Part shown: positions 31,707-43,481 of the stretch, in pieces
Layout of the letters: each line of letters starts with the position of its first letter
Position numbering within the stretch: the stretch's first letter is position 1
Source of the DNA: Chaetoceros tenuissimus
Lineage: Eukaryota; Bacillariophyta; Thalassiosirophyceae; Chaetocerotales; Chaetocerotaceae
DNA: 64,000 bases
Assembly (NCBI GenBank): GCA_021927905.1
Contig: BLLK01000038.1
Coordinates: forward strand, 992,001-1,056,000
Direction: 5' to 3'
Translations under genes and position numbers: made by a program
Notes under the pieces: generated by a model
The model's input: the letters and a program-made list of their open reading frames with translations, nothing else
What the model was told of the DNA's origin: nothing
The model's database searches: none

Positions 31707-32198
31707 TTACTTCATACATCTGCCAAAAATTCCACCTCCAGACGATGGGGAAGCGCCTGAATCTGCTCCTCCTGCAGCTTTTTGTCCGCATGGACCCCCT
31801 TTTCTCCAGTTACTACAACGATTATCTTCGTCAACTCCTGCAAGAGCGCTTTGGATATGCATTCCGCATCCCTGTAAATATATTACATCAATAAAGATAT
31901 GGTCCGACGATACGATTGATGGATGATTTTCGTGTGATGAATATTCATATGAAAAATCGTTTGAAGAGCATCGAGTTTGAAATAGACGTCAATGATTAAG
32001 GTAGGAAAGACATGTGCGAGTTAGTAAATGTTTGAGCAACGAGTATTATACAATTGAAAAGTAATTTCGCCTGGAAAATGTTCACGGAGAAACTCCTTTC
32101 CTTTCAAAAATCACAATCAAGCAAGCAACAACCAACACAAGGAAACTCACAGCCCAGGATGCCTTCTTGCAGTCTTTACACTTTACTTGGAAACACAT
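31707..32198 (-). CDS. Conserved 70-residue Cys-rich protein, two exons
   Basis: Exon 1 is 32198-32151 (MCFQVKCKDCKKASWA), a 279-bp intron follows (gtgagt...ttacag), and exon 2 is 31871-31707, giving 70 residues. Neither exon is long enough to stand out alone. Joined, they read CxxC...SWAGCGMHIQSALAGVDEDNRC, the pattern of a small protein family I know from plants and protists (MC-x-KC-x-x-C-K-x-x-W-x-GCG-x-H). The Cys/His spacing (CKDC, GCGMH, RCSNW) suggests a small metal-binding fold. The C-terminus is Gly/Ser-rich. Function is unknown. It is divergent from the CCCH gene. Confidence 0.8.
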
Positions 32199-32762
32199 GT
32201 TGATTTCTAAATGTTTTGGATATGAATAGTTTTATGTTTTGCTTTTTCTCAAATTATGAGAGAAGAGTTCTTCGCTGAACTCCAACGCATGTAGGAAAAT
32301 GAGAGTTTTTCCGTGATTAGTGCGGGAAAATGCGACAAAAAGTCCTTCCAAAAACATCCGTCAAGATCGAATCACTATCGATACTTTTTGTTAGTAAATC
32401 ATTCCTATACACACAACTCTCGCAATTCATCATTTTTTCTTTTGAGATTTTTCGTAAAATTATGTAGACTAGTGGATGTATAAACTCCTTGTGAAAAGTT
32501 TCATAGGAAAAAGCACAAGAGTTAGTTTCTCCTACGCGGAGAAATTCTACCAATCTTTTCCGCTTCCCCTCTCTATCTCTTTTCTTCTAAGACCAACGAC
32601 ATTGTTGAACATGCAACATGCAACACTTTACTTCATCTATCAATCACGTATTATCTATCTTTCTTCTGTGTATATCTCATACTTCGTACTCGTATTGAAG
32701 AGATACTTAGTTTCAACTATACAGAGCAGAAAAAGAAATAATAGATTATAAAATTTTTGATC
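32199..32762. other. Divergent intergenic region
   Basis: About 560 bp between the 70-residue protein and the CCCH gene. Short frames overlap on both strands without recognisable content. It has T-rich stretches before the CCCH start. Confidence 0.4.
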
Positions 32763-33620
32763 ATGCCGAGGGGAAGTAACTATGTGAATAACAATCGAGG
32801 AGTCTCTCTTCAAGCTTCGAAAAAGAACAAAACTCGTATGGTAGAATGTAGCTATGGGGCAGCCTGTACTCGAACGGGATGCATCTACTCGCATCCACCC
32901 AAGACTTCAAAAGCATTCACTCAGAGTAATGAGCCATGTATGGCATATCTTGCAGGAATATGCACCTTCACAACAAAGACTTGTCGGAAACGACATCCGG
33001 GAGATGAAGAGTCAGAACGACTGATTGCAAAATATAGCTCCATGAATTGCAGATTTGGGGATTCTTGTATGACAAATGGCTGTTTGTACAGGCATCCTTC
33101 AGATGAACCTGTAATGGAAGAGAATATTTATAGCAACAATGATTATAGCTATCAAGGTGGAAACATGAATGCGCCACAGGATTATCAAGGATATTACCAC
33201 TCGAATCAACAAATGCAGCAACCTATGGCAGTCAATTCAGATCTTCAAGAAAAACTTCGTAAGCATCAAGAGCAGCAGCAGTATTTGTTACAACTTCAAC
33301 AACAGCAGCAGAGTGGTGGTCAAGATCAGACATGTGAATTTGCACAGCAATCTTATCAATATCCTTCACAACAATCGAGTAATTTTGGTGCGTCTAGTGA
33401 TTCTCGGATCCCAAAAGCAAATCTTATGGACGCTGCTAATTGGCAATATGGTGGGAGTACAGGTGGTGGTGTGTCTAATCATAGTCAACAAATGACTGGG
33501 GCATATTCCCAAGCACAGAACAACAATGTCCCAAGCAATAATGAAGAATATTTTCAGAAGCAAGCTGAGGGTGTTAATGTGAATGCAAGAGAATTTGTTC
33601 CAGGGAATTGGGGAAGGTGA
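32763..33620 (+). CDS. CCCH zinc-finger RNA-binding protein with C-terminal PAM2-like motif
   Basis: Frame of 285 residues from ATG 32763 (MPRGSNYV). Three CCCH fingers lie in the first ~115 residues: CSYGAACTRTGCIYSH, CMAYLAGICTFTTKTCRKRH and CRFGDSCMTNGCLYRH. The first and third resemble the compact C-x5-C-x4-C-x3-H fingers of Nab2/ZC3H14-type poly(A)-binding proteins. The middle is rich in Gln, with tracts encoded by CAG/CAA repeats. The last residues, NVNAREFVPGNW, match a PAM2 motif, the peptide that binds the MLLE domain of cytoplasmic poly(A)-binding protein. Together this suggests an mRNA-tail-associated regulator (inference). Confidence 0.82.
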   Translation: MPRGSNYVNNNRGVSLQASKKNKTRMVECSYGAACTRTGCIYSHPPKTSKAFTQSNEPCMAYLAGICTFTTKTCRKRHPGDEESERLIAKYSSMNCRFGDSCMTNGCLYRHPSDEPVMEENIYSNNDYSYQGGNMNAPQDYQGYYHSNQQMQQPMAVNSDLQEKLRKHQEQQQYLLQLQQQQQSGGQDQTCEFAQQSYQYPSQQSSNFGASSDSRIPKANLMDAANWQYGGSTGGGVSNHSQQMTGAYSQAQNNNVPSNNEEYFQKQAEGVNVNAREFVPGNWGR

Positions 33621-33714
33621 TTGATTGCATATGAATAAACATTACATTTATATACTTGATACAAACTATAAGTAATTGTTGTATTATCGTCTTTGAAACT
33701 TTATCCTACTATTC

Positions 33715-36700
33715 TTACAATACCTTGAGTTGTTGATAAGTTGGTGCCCACCAAACTTCGCCATTGTTCATTCTACCACATGCTGAAACGACAAAGTCTC
33801 CACTCGAAGTAAAGCATAGTCTGGCTTTGTGATGCAATTCATCCTTATCAAAAGTGAAGGATTTCGATACTTGACCGCACCAAATGTATGCGTGATCATT
33901 GAAATGATCAAAAGTCGACTGATCAATTCCAGAATTCTTTCTTGCGCAGCATAGTTCCAATGTGATTACACAGTCCTTCATAGAACCAGATGGGATCCAC
34001 TCTCGTGGATTTATTCGGACTGACACCTCAAGAGGCTCTCCTTTGTTCGCAGTACCTTTGTTTGTCTCGGTATCCTTAGCTATACCATCAATATTAAACT
34101 TTACATTGATTGGAGGCTTGCAAATACGTTTGATGAATGATGGATGTTCCTCAATCATTTCTTTCAGACATCGGGACGGGATTCTGACACGTCCTTGTCG
34201 TTTGCCCCTGTGTGAAGGAGATTCCTTGTCTTTGTCTTCTTCGATAACTTCGGACTCCCATTGCAATGCTGTCAGTCCGATCAATTCATCAGCGATATCT
34301 AGAACTTCACCATTTTCTCCAAAACAATTTATTCGAGGAATAACAACAGGAATTTTGACACTGACACCGGAGCTCACTCTTACAGTTGGCATAGGCTCGC
34401 CTTCAAAACCTCCGACAACTCCAGATCTATTGGATAAAACAATTGTAGAACCAGTGTCATTTGCCACTGCCATTAGAATCACAACTTCATTGCTTGAAAT
34501 GTAAACTCCATTTCCACGACCAACTTGTCCTACTATTGAGGCTTTATCCAGACAGGAAGTCGACTCCCCAGCACGTGGAATTACTATTTCACTCATCGTT
34601 ACCTCACCATCGATATCTTTGACCGTGTCAGAATCAAGTGGAAGAATATCTCCGGCAATTCTAGCCTTGCTCTGTTTCTGTTTTGCCAAAGCATAGCATA
34701 GGTCAGCGTAAGAACTTCCCCAACTCAAATCCGATCTAAAGGTGAGAGAGGAAATTCTAGGACCCTTCACCTTCACAATCTTGAGAGCTATTTCTCGCTT
34801 TCTCCAAATCTCTATTCCAGTAGTAGGGGATGGACCTCTGTAACGAAATCTAATTCTAACATTGCCTCCATTCTTGATTCTATCTCCCATATCATGAGTA
34901 GCTGCCATTTGGAAGGATAGAATACTTCCTTCTCCTAAAGACTTTCCCTTGTCATTAATGCTTGAAAGTGAAAGTCCTTCAGCGAGGCACTTCATTTTGA
35001 GTGGTGGCAACTGATAATCAAATTACAAGAAAAAAGTGTAAGAGGGGTAAATGTAAATGATGCAATCTTCATACGATCAATACTCACACCATCGCCTTCC
35101 ATCATTTCGTCAAAATCATCATTTTCAGACTCATTATCAGAAAATCGATCCTCCTCTTCTTCAAGTTCTCTTGCATGTTGATCAGTATCAAAAAGAATTT
35201 CTTCACTAAGTCCTGGCATTCCCACACCAACAATCTGCAGACGCTCTAAACGACCGTGGCCACTGGATCCAAAGTCATTTTCAAGCCTGAAAGGAGGAAT
35301 TGTGAAAATTTCACCATCTGAGAGGTGAACTGGTACCGTGACTGCATCCTCCAAAGGTGTTGGTGATGTAGCAAACGACACAAGAAGATTCGGTTGCGCA
35401 GGCACGGCTTCCAGATTGACACATAAATTGTTAGGATCTTGAGATGACTTTTTCCTAAAAGATTGAAACGTCGAGACTGGCTTTGGAACTTGCAAACTTT
35501 TCGACCCTTTACTGGAAGATTTAGATCCAGCTAGAGCATCAATATCAAATGGGATGAAAAAGGATCGATTGAAGGCTGATACGCGAATACCTATAGCCTC
35601 GAAAGTCAATAAAGATGAACTTTCTTTCTCCTCTTCATCTGGAGATGCCTTAGTTGATTGGACTTCTTTTGAGCCGTCTCCCAACGATGCCACGATAAAA
35701 GGAAAGTGAACACTATAACCTTTTGTCTTGGGAGGTAAAGTAAAGCAAAGAGGAGGTGCATCCACATCCACGGTACCCGAATTGTCAAAGACTAGCTGAC
35801 AATTAGGGATTTCTAATGGTACAGCTAAAGAATTATTGAACTCAATAGCTATGGTCCTCTCTTCGCCTTGTGCTACGAGTGTAATAATGTTTTTTCCTGT
35901 ATTATCATTTTTCTGTTTCGCATAGGGATTGAAAAATGTAGCAAGTGACCCCTTACTCTTTCCTTGGAAACCCGCGGCCTTGAGCTTATCTAGCAACAAA
36001 TGGGATTCAGACTAAAAGTCAAGAAAAGTGTTAGTTGGCTTGGATTGAATATTAATTGTGCTGATGAGTAGATAATGTTTTACCTTGATAATTTTGGCGG
36101 ATGCAATTTCGAGTGGGGATACTGTGGAACTCAATACTTGTTGGAGCAATTTATTATCTTTTGTGATATTTTCATTGTAGTTATCAGGTGATGTGGTAGG
36201 AAGTGTCTTTCGAAGCTGTGCCAGTGTTGAGATACACAATTTCTGAGTAGCGATGCAAGTTTCATAATTCATGTCTGGGATCACTGCATGTAGAGATATT
36301 AATGGTGGTAAAGTGATGTATGATTTCACAAGCTTTCTATGAAATTTTATCTCTTCTGATTCGGGGCGTAAGACAGCTACCTTTGATGAAGGCTCCACTA
36401 ATGGGAGCAAAATCATTGGATTAGCATCATCAAGAACCCACTTAGATTGCTCGGCTAATGCAGTAGATGAGATAGGGAATAAAGATGCGCGATTTGCCAA
36501 TGTACTCTTTTTTACAGCATTTGAATTTGGCTTTGATGATGCTAATATTTTGAGGTCTGATGAAGTATTTCTATTGTGTGATGTTTTCTTCGTCACACGA
36601 ATTGTCTTTGATTTTGGTGTGCACTCTCCCAGTAATAACAATAATTTCTCGAGAGCTTGTAAAAGTTGAAAGCATGTGTAAGGGAGTGAACATGAAACTG

Positions 36701-38941
36701 ACATAGATTGCCCTAGAAAATAATCTCACCTTTTTCACAGCCACTTGAATCGTTGTGTCGACTGATTGCGTTGTAGATTGTCGCCCTCAGAGTCGCCCAT
36801 GCATAATAATTTGATCCGTCAAATTTGTTACCAGCTTTAGAATACAGATGGGCAGCTGCAGCCCAGAACCCCTGCGAACAAATATTTGCTTCTCTTGTTG
36901 AACATTGACTCATGGATTCTGCAGCCACTGTGGTGAAGAATGCTGCTTTCCTTGGAAAATTTTCGCGATGAATTGGGCTATCCCACTTTTCTGGTTCAAT
37001 CCATTGTGGTACGCGCACACCTTTCAAACAAAGTCTCGCGCACCTTGTAGCAACTGCAGCTCTTGAAAATGCATCGAGGTCACCTATAGCACAAGCTTCG
37101 TGTAAAACCTCAGCGAACTTTTGACATTGGGATACTGCAGTCTTGCACAACGTTGCATCAATAATTCCTTTCTGATGTAAAGCTAATAAGTCAATTTTGG
37201 ACACCTCTGTCAGCTCCCAACGCTTTTCAGAAACTCCCAATGAATTCTCCATATCATAGTTATCAACTTCTTGTCCAATAGATGAAAGTCCGTATCCCCA
37301 ACGACACCGGACATGCAATCCTTCCAACTCCCCAATATACCAAGCTGTTTTCAGTAAAAGTTCCGCATTAATACTAACTAACTTCACATTTCTGCTATAG
37401 ATATCATGGGTTTCTTCCAATAGAGCATAGACCGCACGAGACATTGTTGTTTTGGTTTTATCAATCTTGGTGTTGGCTCCTCCATCTTTGCCTTCGCTAC
37501 CAAATCCCAGTAATGTCAAGGCTGCTAACATGACTTCATCGGGGTATTGAAAATTATTGTCCAAATATTTATCAGCACCATGTCCACCAGTATCAGACAT
37601 GGCGACAAAAGAAGATGCAATACCTTCCAATGACGCCGAATACCACAAGGGATCATTCGCTTGTTTCGCTAATTCTGCTGATCTAGTGTATCTGTCATAG
37701 GCATCAATAGCTGAACCAGCCATGAGAGCAAAATCTGCCCCATGTTTTTCCCGTCTTGCTGCATTTCTAACATAAAGGAGTTCAACGTCCTTTTTGGTCA
37801 AATTAGCTTCATCTAAACTAAAGTCTAGAGGTGTCTGTAGTTCATGTTGGATTGGTGGTAAACTTGCAACAGCATCATCCATGAAACCATTTCCTTTCTG
37901 TAAAGCTTTGACAGCATTAGCAGCCATTCTACCAAAATTCATTTTCCCACTTGCATTATCGACCTTCTTTTTGCTGTCGTCTCCATTGTTCCCAGTCCCT
38001 GCAACTAGTTCCATGTCATCCTCGTCAAATGAGAATTCATTCAAACTACTATTTGGACCAACAATATCTGCAATGTCACCTATAGCAGGATGATCACTTT
38101 TATCTCTATCTCCTCTACCTTTGTTCAATCCATCTAGAATTTTGATCTTTTTCTCCATAGCAATGAATACAGCCACAGCCAAATTATTCACTACAAGATT
38201 CAGATGCAAATGCATATTCTCCAAAGGTGGAAATGCCACCAATTCATCCGGTAGTAGAGTAGTCTTGGACAAATCAATCTCATTCTCGTCATCAAAAGAA
38301 TCAAAAACGAATAAACGCTTCGTGACAAAATGTTTCGGTGCAATGGGTGAATCAAAAGCTTCATCCCAATATTGCTGTGAATAAAGTATAGGTGTGAATT
38401 GCTGAACATAACGCTGTAGCTCTTCTTCTGCCGCATGTAAATCTTCAATACTCTGACAATCTTTGACACTAATGACGCCAATCACCGATGCTATACCTCT
38501 ACTAGGATACAAATCTAAAAATTCTCCATAGTGACTTGTCTTGTTTTGTTTATTTACTTTTCGGAAAGATTCGTGACGTATTTTTGCATGCAGACTTTTA
38601 TGACCGTCGATGAAATGTAATCTTTGGCATCCCAAGCTCCAGTCGTGTGATTTTAAAGGTGTTTCATCATATCGCCATTCACCAGGGGGAGTGAGGTTCG
38701 AGTTGGGAACGATGAGTGTCACTTCTTTGGGCGACTGAGCTTTTGCATTATGTGAATGGATGTCGTTATCATTATAGAGTGACGACAACGAGTCAAATAG
38801 CGATTGTATAGACTGATCAGAGCTTGAAGCTGATGCTCTGTTTTTCTTCTTATTGGACAACAGAGGAACGACAACTACAGTATTGAGGGCTGCCGATCTC
38901 AATGTCGGATCCAATGGTATCGAAGAAGATGTGAAGGACAT
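33715..38941 (-). CDS. TRAPPC9: TRAPPC9 / Trs120 subunit of TRAPPII
   Basis: Four exons on the minus strand: 38941-36730, 36655-36084, 36011-35088 and 35010-33715, with introns of 74, 72 and 77 bp. All junctions preserve frame, giving 1667 residues. The start is ATG 38941. The Trs120 signature is in exon 1: VFDSFDDEN, LVAFPPLENMHLHLNLVVNNLAVAVF and DFALMAGSAIDAYDRYTRSAELAKQANDPLWYSASLEG (residue runs quoted in parts of the conserved block). Later exons carry the beta-sandwich, Ig-like repeats of the C-terminal half. TRAPPII activates Rab11/Ypt31 at the trans-Golgi and in cell-plate formation. Length is somewhat greater than human TRAPPC9. Confidence 0.87.
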
Positions 38942-39390
38942 TGTCAAGTTCTACTTCTTTTGCCAATTCTGCTTGGGCCTCTTTTCTACAAGGGTTGAGG
39001 TGGCTTATTGATGTTGCTATGAATTATGTTGTTGGTCGAGGGAGAGCAGTAGTAGAGAATTGCATTAAGTGATGATTAGAGATTGTGTCTGCTGTGTTTT
39101 GAGTTTTGAGTGTTGTTGTGTTCTTCTCTTACAGTGTAGTACCATACATACGTACGTCAAATACAAAGATCTTCTCTTTCCTGGCTTGCTGTATAAAAAT
39201 AAAATGAATAGCCACATATATGTATTGGAATCATGTCATTGCACATTGCACTGAAATACTTAATTCTATTGTAGATAGACATTGTGAAGATGGCATTGTA
39301 ATATTTTCAATTCGAGATTATATCTATAATTATCCGATTCTCTATTCAACATTTCGATGAAACAGCAAAACCTTTACTTTCGCTTCTTGT
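38942..39390. other. Intergenic region
   Basis: About 450 bp between the TRAPPC9 start and the end of the G8 gene. It contains a GT-rich stretch near 39095-39120 and no supported frame. Confidence 0.4.
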
Positions 39391-42300
39391 CTAAGCAAAT
39401 TCACAGTCATTCAGGTCTGTTGTGCGACAGCATTTATCATATGCAACCTGTTCATAACCACTACTACAAACACTTGGATAGTTTGTAGTTGGAGTGCCAG
39501 TACAATATGCGCTGTTTTCATCGTCTTGAGTGGAGCAATCAGCAGCAATTTCAATATAGGCACTCCAAGGACTCTTGATCAAAAGTACTCCCCCACGATC
39601 AAATCTATCAATGGCATATCCATCATTCCATTTACCAGCTGTGTTCATATCAGGTATAATCCAACCTGGATTTCCAGTGAAACCGGAAGCTGTTTGAATG
39701 ATTCGAACTGTCAAGAAGCCATCATTGGACATATGATAGACATTGCCGCCACCATCGCGAACGAGATCAGGTGATGCTACTGCAGTGTATTCTTCTTTAC
39801 AAGTGTAATATGCATTCAAGCTACAATTTTCTGCGGCATTTGCAGTAATCGTGACAGATGTACCAGGAGGATAAGGTACTCCAAGTACAAGTGGAGAGTC
39901 TGGTGATATCTCTGGCATGTCGATTTTCAAAGTCTTGGGTGCACCTTGATTCAGTGTGAAGAGCCAACCAAATCCACCTGTAAGCCCAGAAATGTCGGGA
40001 TTCGCAGTGACTGGAAGGCCTTGATCGGATTCAAAGTATTCGCCAAAATGTTTGATATAGCCAAGGGCATTACATTCACCTCCACCATTCAGGCAAAAGT
40101 CTTCTCCGACTCTGTCATGTACACTATCATCGAACTTGATGCGTAAATGTCCAATGCTTCGATAAAGACCCTTTTCCATGTTGATGAATTTCAATGGACC
40201 ATGAGGATCGTCAACAACTGCATCTTCAACATGCCACCACAATCCTGCTTCTGGCTGGCCAGAACCAATAATAGTTGGTACTCCTTGTCCCGAAGCAGAG
40301 CCATCAACATCTAGCCAGTTTTGCAATCTTCCACTGACTGTTGATCTAGTGTTATCCCCTAAATAGTTTGCAAGTCTAAATCTTCTACCACAATTTTCGA
40401 AAGTTATATTCTTTGTGCCTTGCATTGTCTCTGGATTGAACTGATCTGAATGAGTCAAAAAACCAAAAACCGTGCTTTTTTCATTACAGCCATTGTCTAA
40501 ATCATTTTCACTGCAGCCTCTTGTAGAAGAGTTGTCGTATTCATCATACCCTTCTCTGTAGCCACAATTGCGGAACAAAGAGTTTGTAATAATATGCTCC
40601 TGACCTGTTATTGAACGCGTAAGTATTATTTCTCTTATCTTGATATATGTGGAAACATTTGCACTTACCAGTATCATACCAGAAGAAGCCATCCCCTTTG
40701 ATACTCCTTGTCTGAGATTCTCCTGGTAGCACTAGCTTTTCTCCAGTTCTACAATTCACAACCATGTTATCGATCCAAAAACCTGGTTCCAAAGCTTCCA
40801 GTGCCAATCCTAAATCGTGAGCTTCATAGTACTTGACTTCCATTCGTCCAGACCAAGAGTTGGTACCTCCTCCAGGAATGAGGAATACTTTAGAATTTGT
40901 CATTTTTACCCATTCTCTACTGTTCAAAGGGCACCAACGTCCACATTCACCGGTGGCTTCGTTACATGTACTCTGAGAACATGGATTACGTCTACCATTA
41001 GAGCTATCTCTACCTGCATTGTATACCAATACACCATTATCATCTATGTATAAAGCCCCTCCAAAGTAGAACCCGGCGGCATGATACCACCACCAACCGG
41101 TGGAATGAGCCGTGTTCCCGTCAATTACTAAAGATGTTCTTGCTGTAGGTTCCATTAGAACGTCTGTATGTGAACCAATTGGCCGTTTCAAGCTTGGAAA
41201 GGCAAAGCCAGCCCATCCTCCAGATGCAGCATTTCCAATGACATTATTGTGTACATTGGTAATATAGAATGCCGATGCTGTGACATCTGCAGGTAGTGTC
41301 AAAGTTTCCGATTGTTCGGCAATATCTGTTGTTTGTCCTCCGCCTTCTGCAGGTGTTCCGAGATAATGGATGTGTGCCCCAAGATTGTATGAAAGAATAT
41401 TGTCTTCTTCAACTCCATCCTCAAGATAGTAGCAATAGCCAACCACATCATATCCAACATTCTATTGGATAAATAAAGAAAGTTTAGAAGATATATTTAG
41501 TGTAGTGGGATAGACATGATGTATGACGCTACTTACCTCTGTGATTGTCATGTTGTGTGTGCCGTGGATAGAAACACACCGATAGAAACTTTTATGGACA
41601 CTACTGTGACGGAAGTAACAATCTCTACATTCATTCTCAAGAATGTGGAAATGGATAGGATATCTGCCAAGGACATTTGTTTGGCCCATTCGAAAAAGCT
41701 CGACACCTTCTACAAAAGCTTTACCTCCATTGTGCATGATAATATGCCCTCCATATCCAAGTAAATTTTTATCTTCACGAGGTACTGTTATTGATCCTCC
41801 CCAATACCAGCGAGCAGAAGTGTGTCCAACCACATCCGCATCCGCAGGCTCTGAATCCTTTTTTGATCCGAGAATTTTGATATTTCTTGAAAGCAGTCCT
41901 ACCTCCGCCTGATAAGCAGTGTTTGCGGCGTGATCGTATTGAAACTCAGATTTGAAATAGACGATTGAGCCTACATTTTCAGTATCAAATTTGAAATTCT
42001 TCACCATTTCAACTTTGAGAACTTCATTTTGATGCCATACTTTGCTATCATGCATTGCTGTAGTGACAATCACAACTTTCTGGCCTTTTTCCCAATTGAC
42101 TTGTTGTTGTAGAATAGCATAATCATCACCTGCCTTTACAGTTTTTGCTAGACGAGTCCAGGTTTTTGTATATTGCTTTCCGTGAAGACTAAGAGTTCCT
42201 GTGACAGAAATTCCCTTTACCTTTTCTTCTGGTCTGTTTGTCACTACATCACTTGGGCGACTTCCAACCAGAGTGATTTTGATCTTGGTATTGATCGGAC

Positions 42301-43104
42301 AAGTCTCGGATCCAGCTATTAACTTCCCCTTCACGTCAATCCCTTTTGTTTTGAATCGCACATTTTCTGTTCCCCCAATAATTAGTTCTGATGAATCTGG
42401 TATTGTAATGTAGCCCAATGTACCCTTTTGCTTCGTGTTTATCAATACCTTTGTATTACTTGGTATCGTAACATCTTCTCCTGCTGCAGGCACCACTCCA
42501 TTCGGCCACGTCGAAGCTGAGTTCCAATCTTTAAGTCCATCTTGGAGATGAGGGCAATTTGTTTCTGTTTCCTGGTACCAATTTACGTTTGGAGTAGGAA
42601 TAGTCACGCGCTCCGACGATTCCGACAGTGTTACATATGGCTTGAAGTAATCTTTGGATATTTTTCCACAATAGACTTGAAGATCCATCACCTTCTTGAG
42701 ACGTGGTATAAAGGAATAAAGAATACAGATGCCATTACTATATTGGTATCCCTAAAGAAGATAAAGAGGAATGTATAAGAACTTGATTGATTCTCTTGTG
42801 GATTCCCGCTTCAATATCTCTGACTTACCAAACAAGCAGCAGTGATGTTGCATTGATTCTGACAGTTTGAGACTGACAGTATATTTTCAAGAGTACCGAT
42901 TATTCTAGAATCTGGAACTCCTTTACAACTTCGTGCTGACTTCTCTACAAAGGTTTTGGAATCAGTTTGTGCACGAGCGACTTGAGCAGAAGATGCCACA
43001 AGAAGAATGAGGATAGTCGAAATCAAAGGATTCTTCATCGAGAACAACGAAGAAAAGGGCGAGGAGAGCAGCCTTGACGCTGGTCGTAAGTTCCTACTCC
43101 TCAT
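39391..43104 (-). CDS. Secreted G8-domain protein, CEMIP/TMEM2/PKHD1L1-like
   Basis: Four exons: 43104-42829, 42751-41537, 41461-40669 and 40604-39391, with introns of 77, 75 and 64 bp. All are in frame, giving 1165 residues. An internal Met at 43038 (MKNPLISTILILLVASSAQ) would give a more classical signal peptide ending ARA. A Cys-rich PAN-like segment spans the first junction. The G8 domain follows (WNSASTWPNGVVPAAGEDV). A right-handed beta-helix region comes next with the family hallmark GRYPIHFH, then RCVSIHGTHNMTITE, GYCYYLEDGVEEDN and TGQEHIITNSLF. The C-terminus is Cys-rich. Animal CEMIP/TMEM2 act on hyaluronan, and PKHD1 relatives are cell-surface proteins. Here it may bind or cut an extracellular polysaccharide (inference). 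Confidence 0.85.
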
Positions 43105-43481
43105 GATTAGGAAGATAGGTTAGAGTATAAGTTCTTTCTATTTGAATTATTTATATGTGAGGTGGGTGAAGGAAGGCAGAGAATGTGAAACAAATCGCGG
43201 TGATGCCTTGTGCAGTACCGCAGACCACAGACAACATCATTTTTAATTTTTAAGCTTCTCATTCTTCCACATGAGACAGAAAATAGTCCAAAAATTGGAT
43301 GACATTTCAACCACAAGTCATTGGTCATTGATGTCATAACGTCATTGTTTTTAAAAATAATTCAAGGAAACAATGCAAAGATGATATACATCAGTCCACT
43401 AAAAGTCACTTTCTGTGAGACACCTAGCACTAATGCACCTCGGTCAAAGTAAATTCACTCTTTTGACGCCCTCTAAAAAAT
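43105..43481. promoter_or_regulatory. Divergent intergenic region, probable bidirectional promoter
   Basis: About 380 bp between the G8 protein gene and the kinase gene, which point away from each other. It contains a CRE-like palindromic stretch near 43327-43347 (gatgtcataacgtcattg). No frame supported. Confidence 0.35.

Noticed and set aside
31634-31894. 86-codon plus-strand frame
   Set aside because: It lies opposite exon 2 of the better supported 70-residue minus-strand gene.
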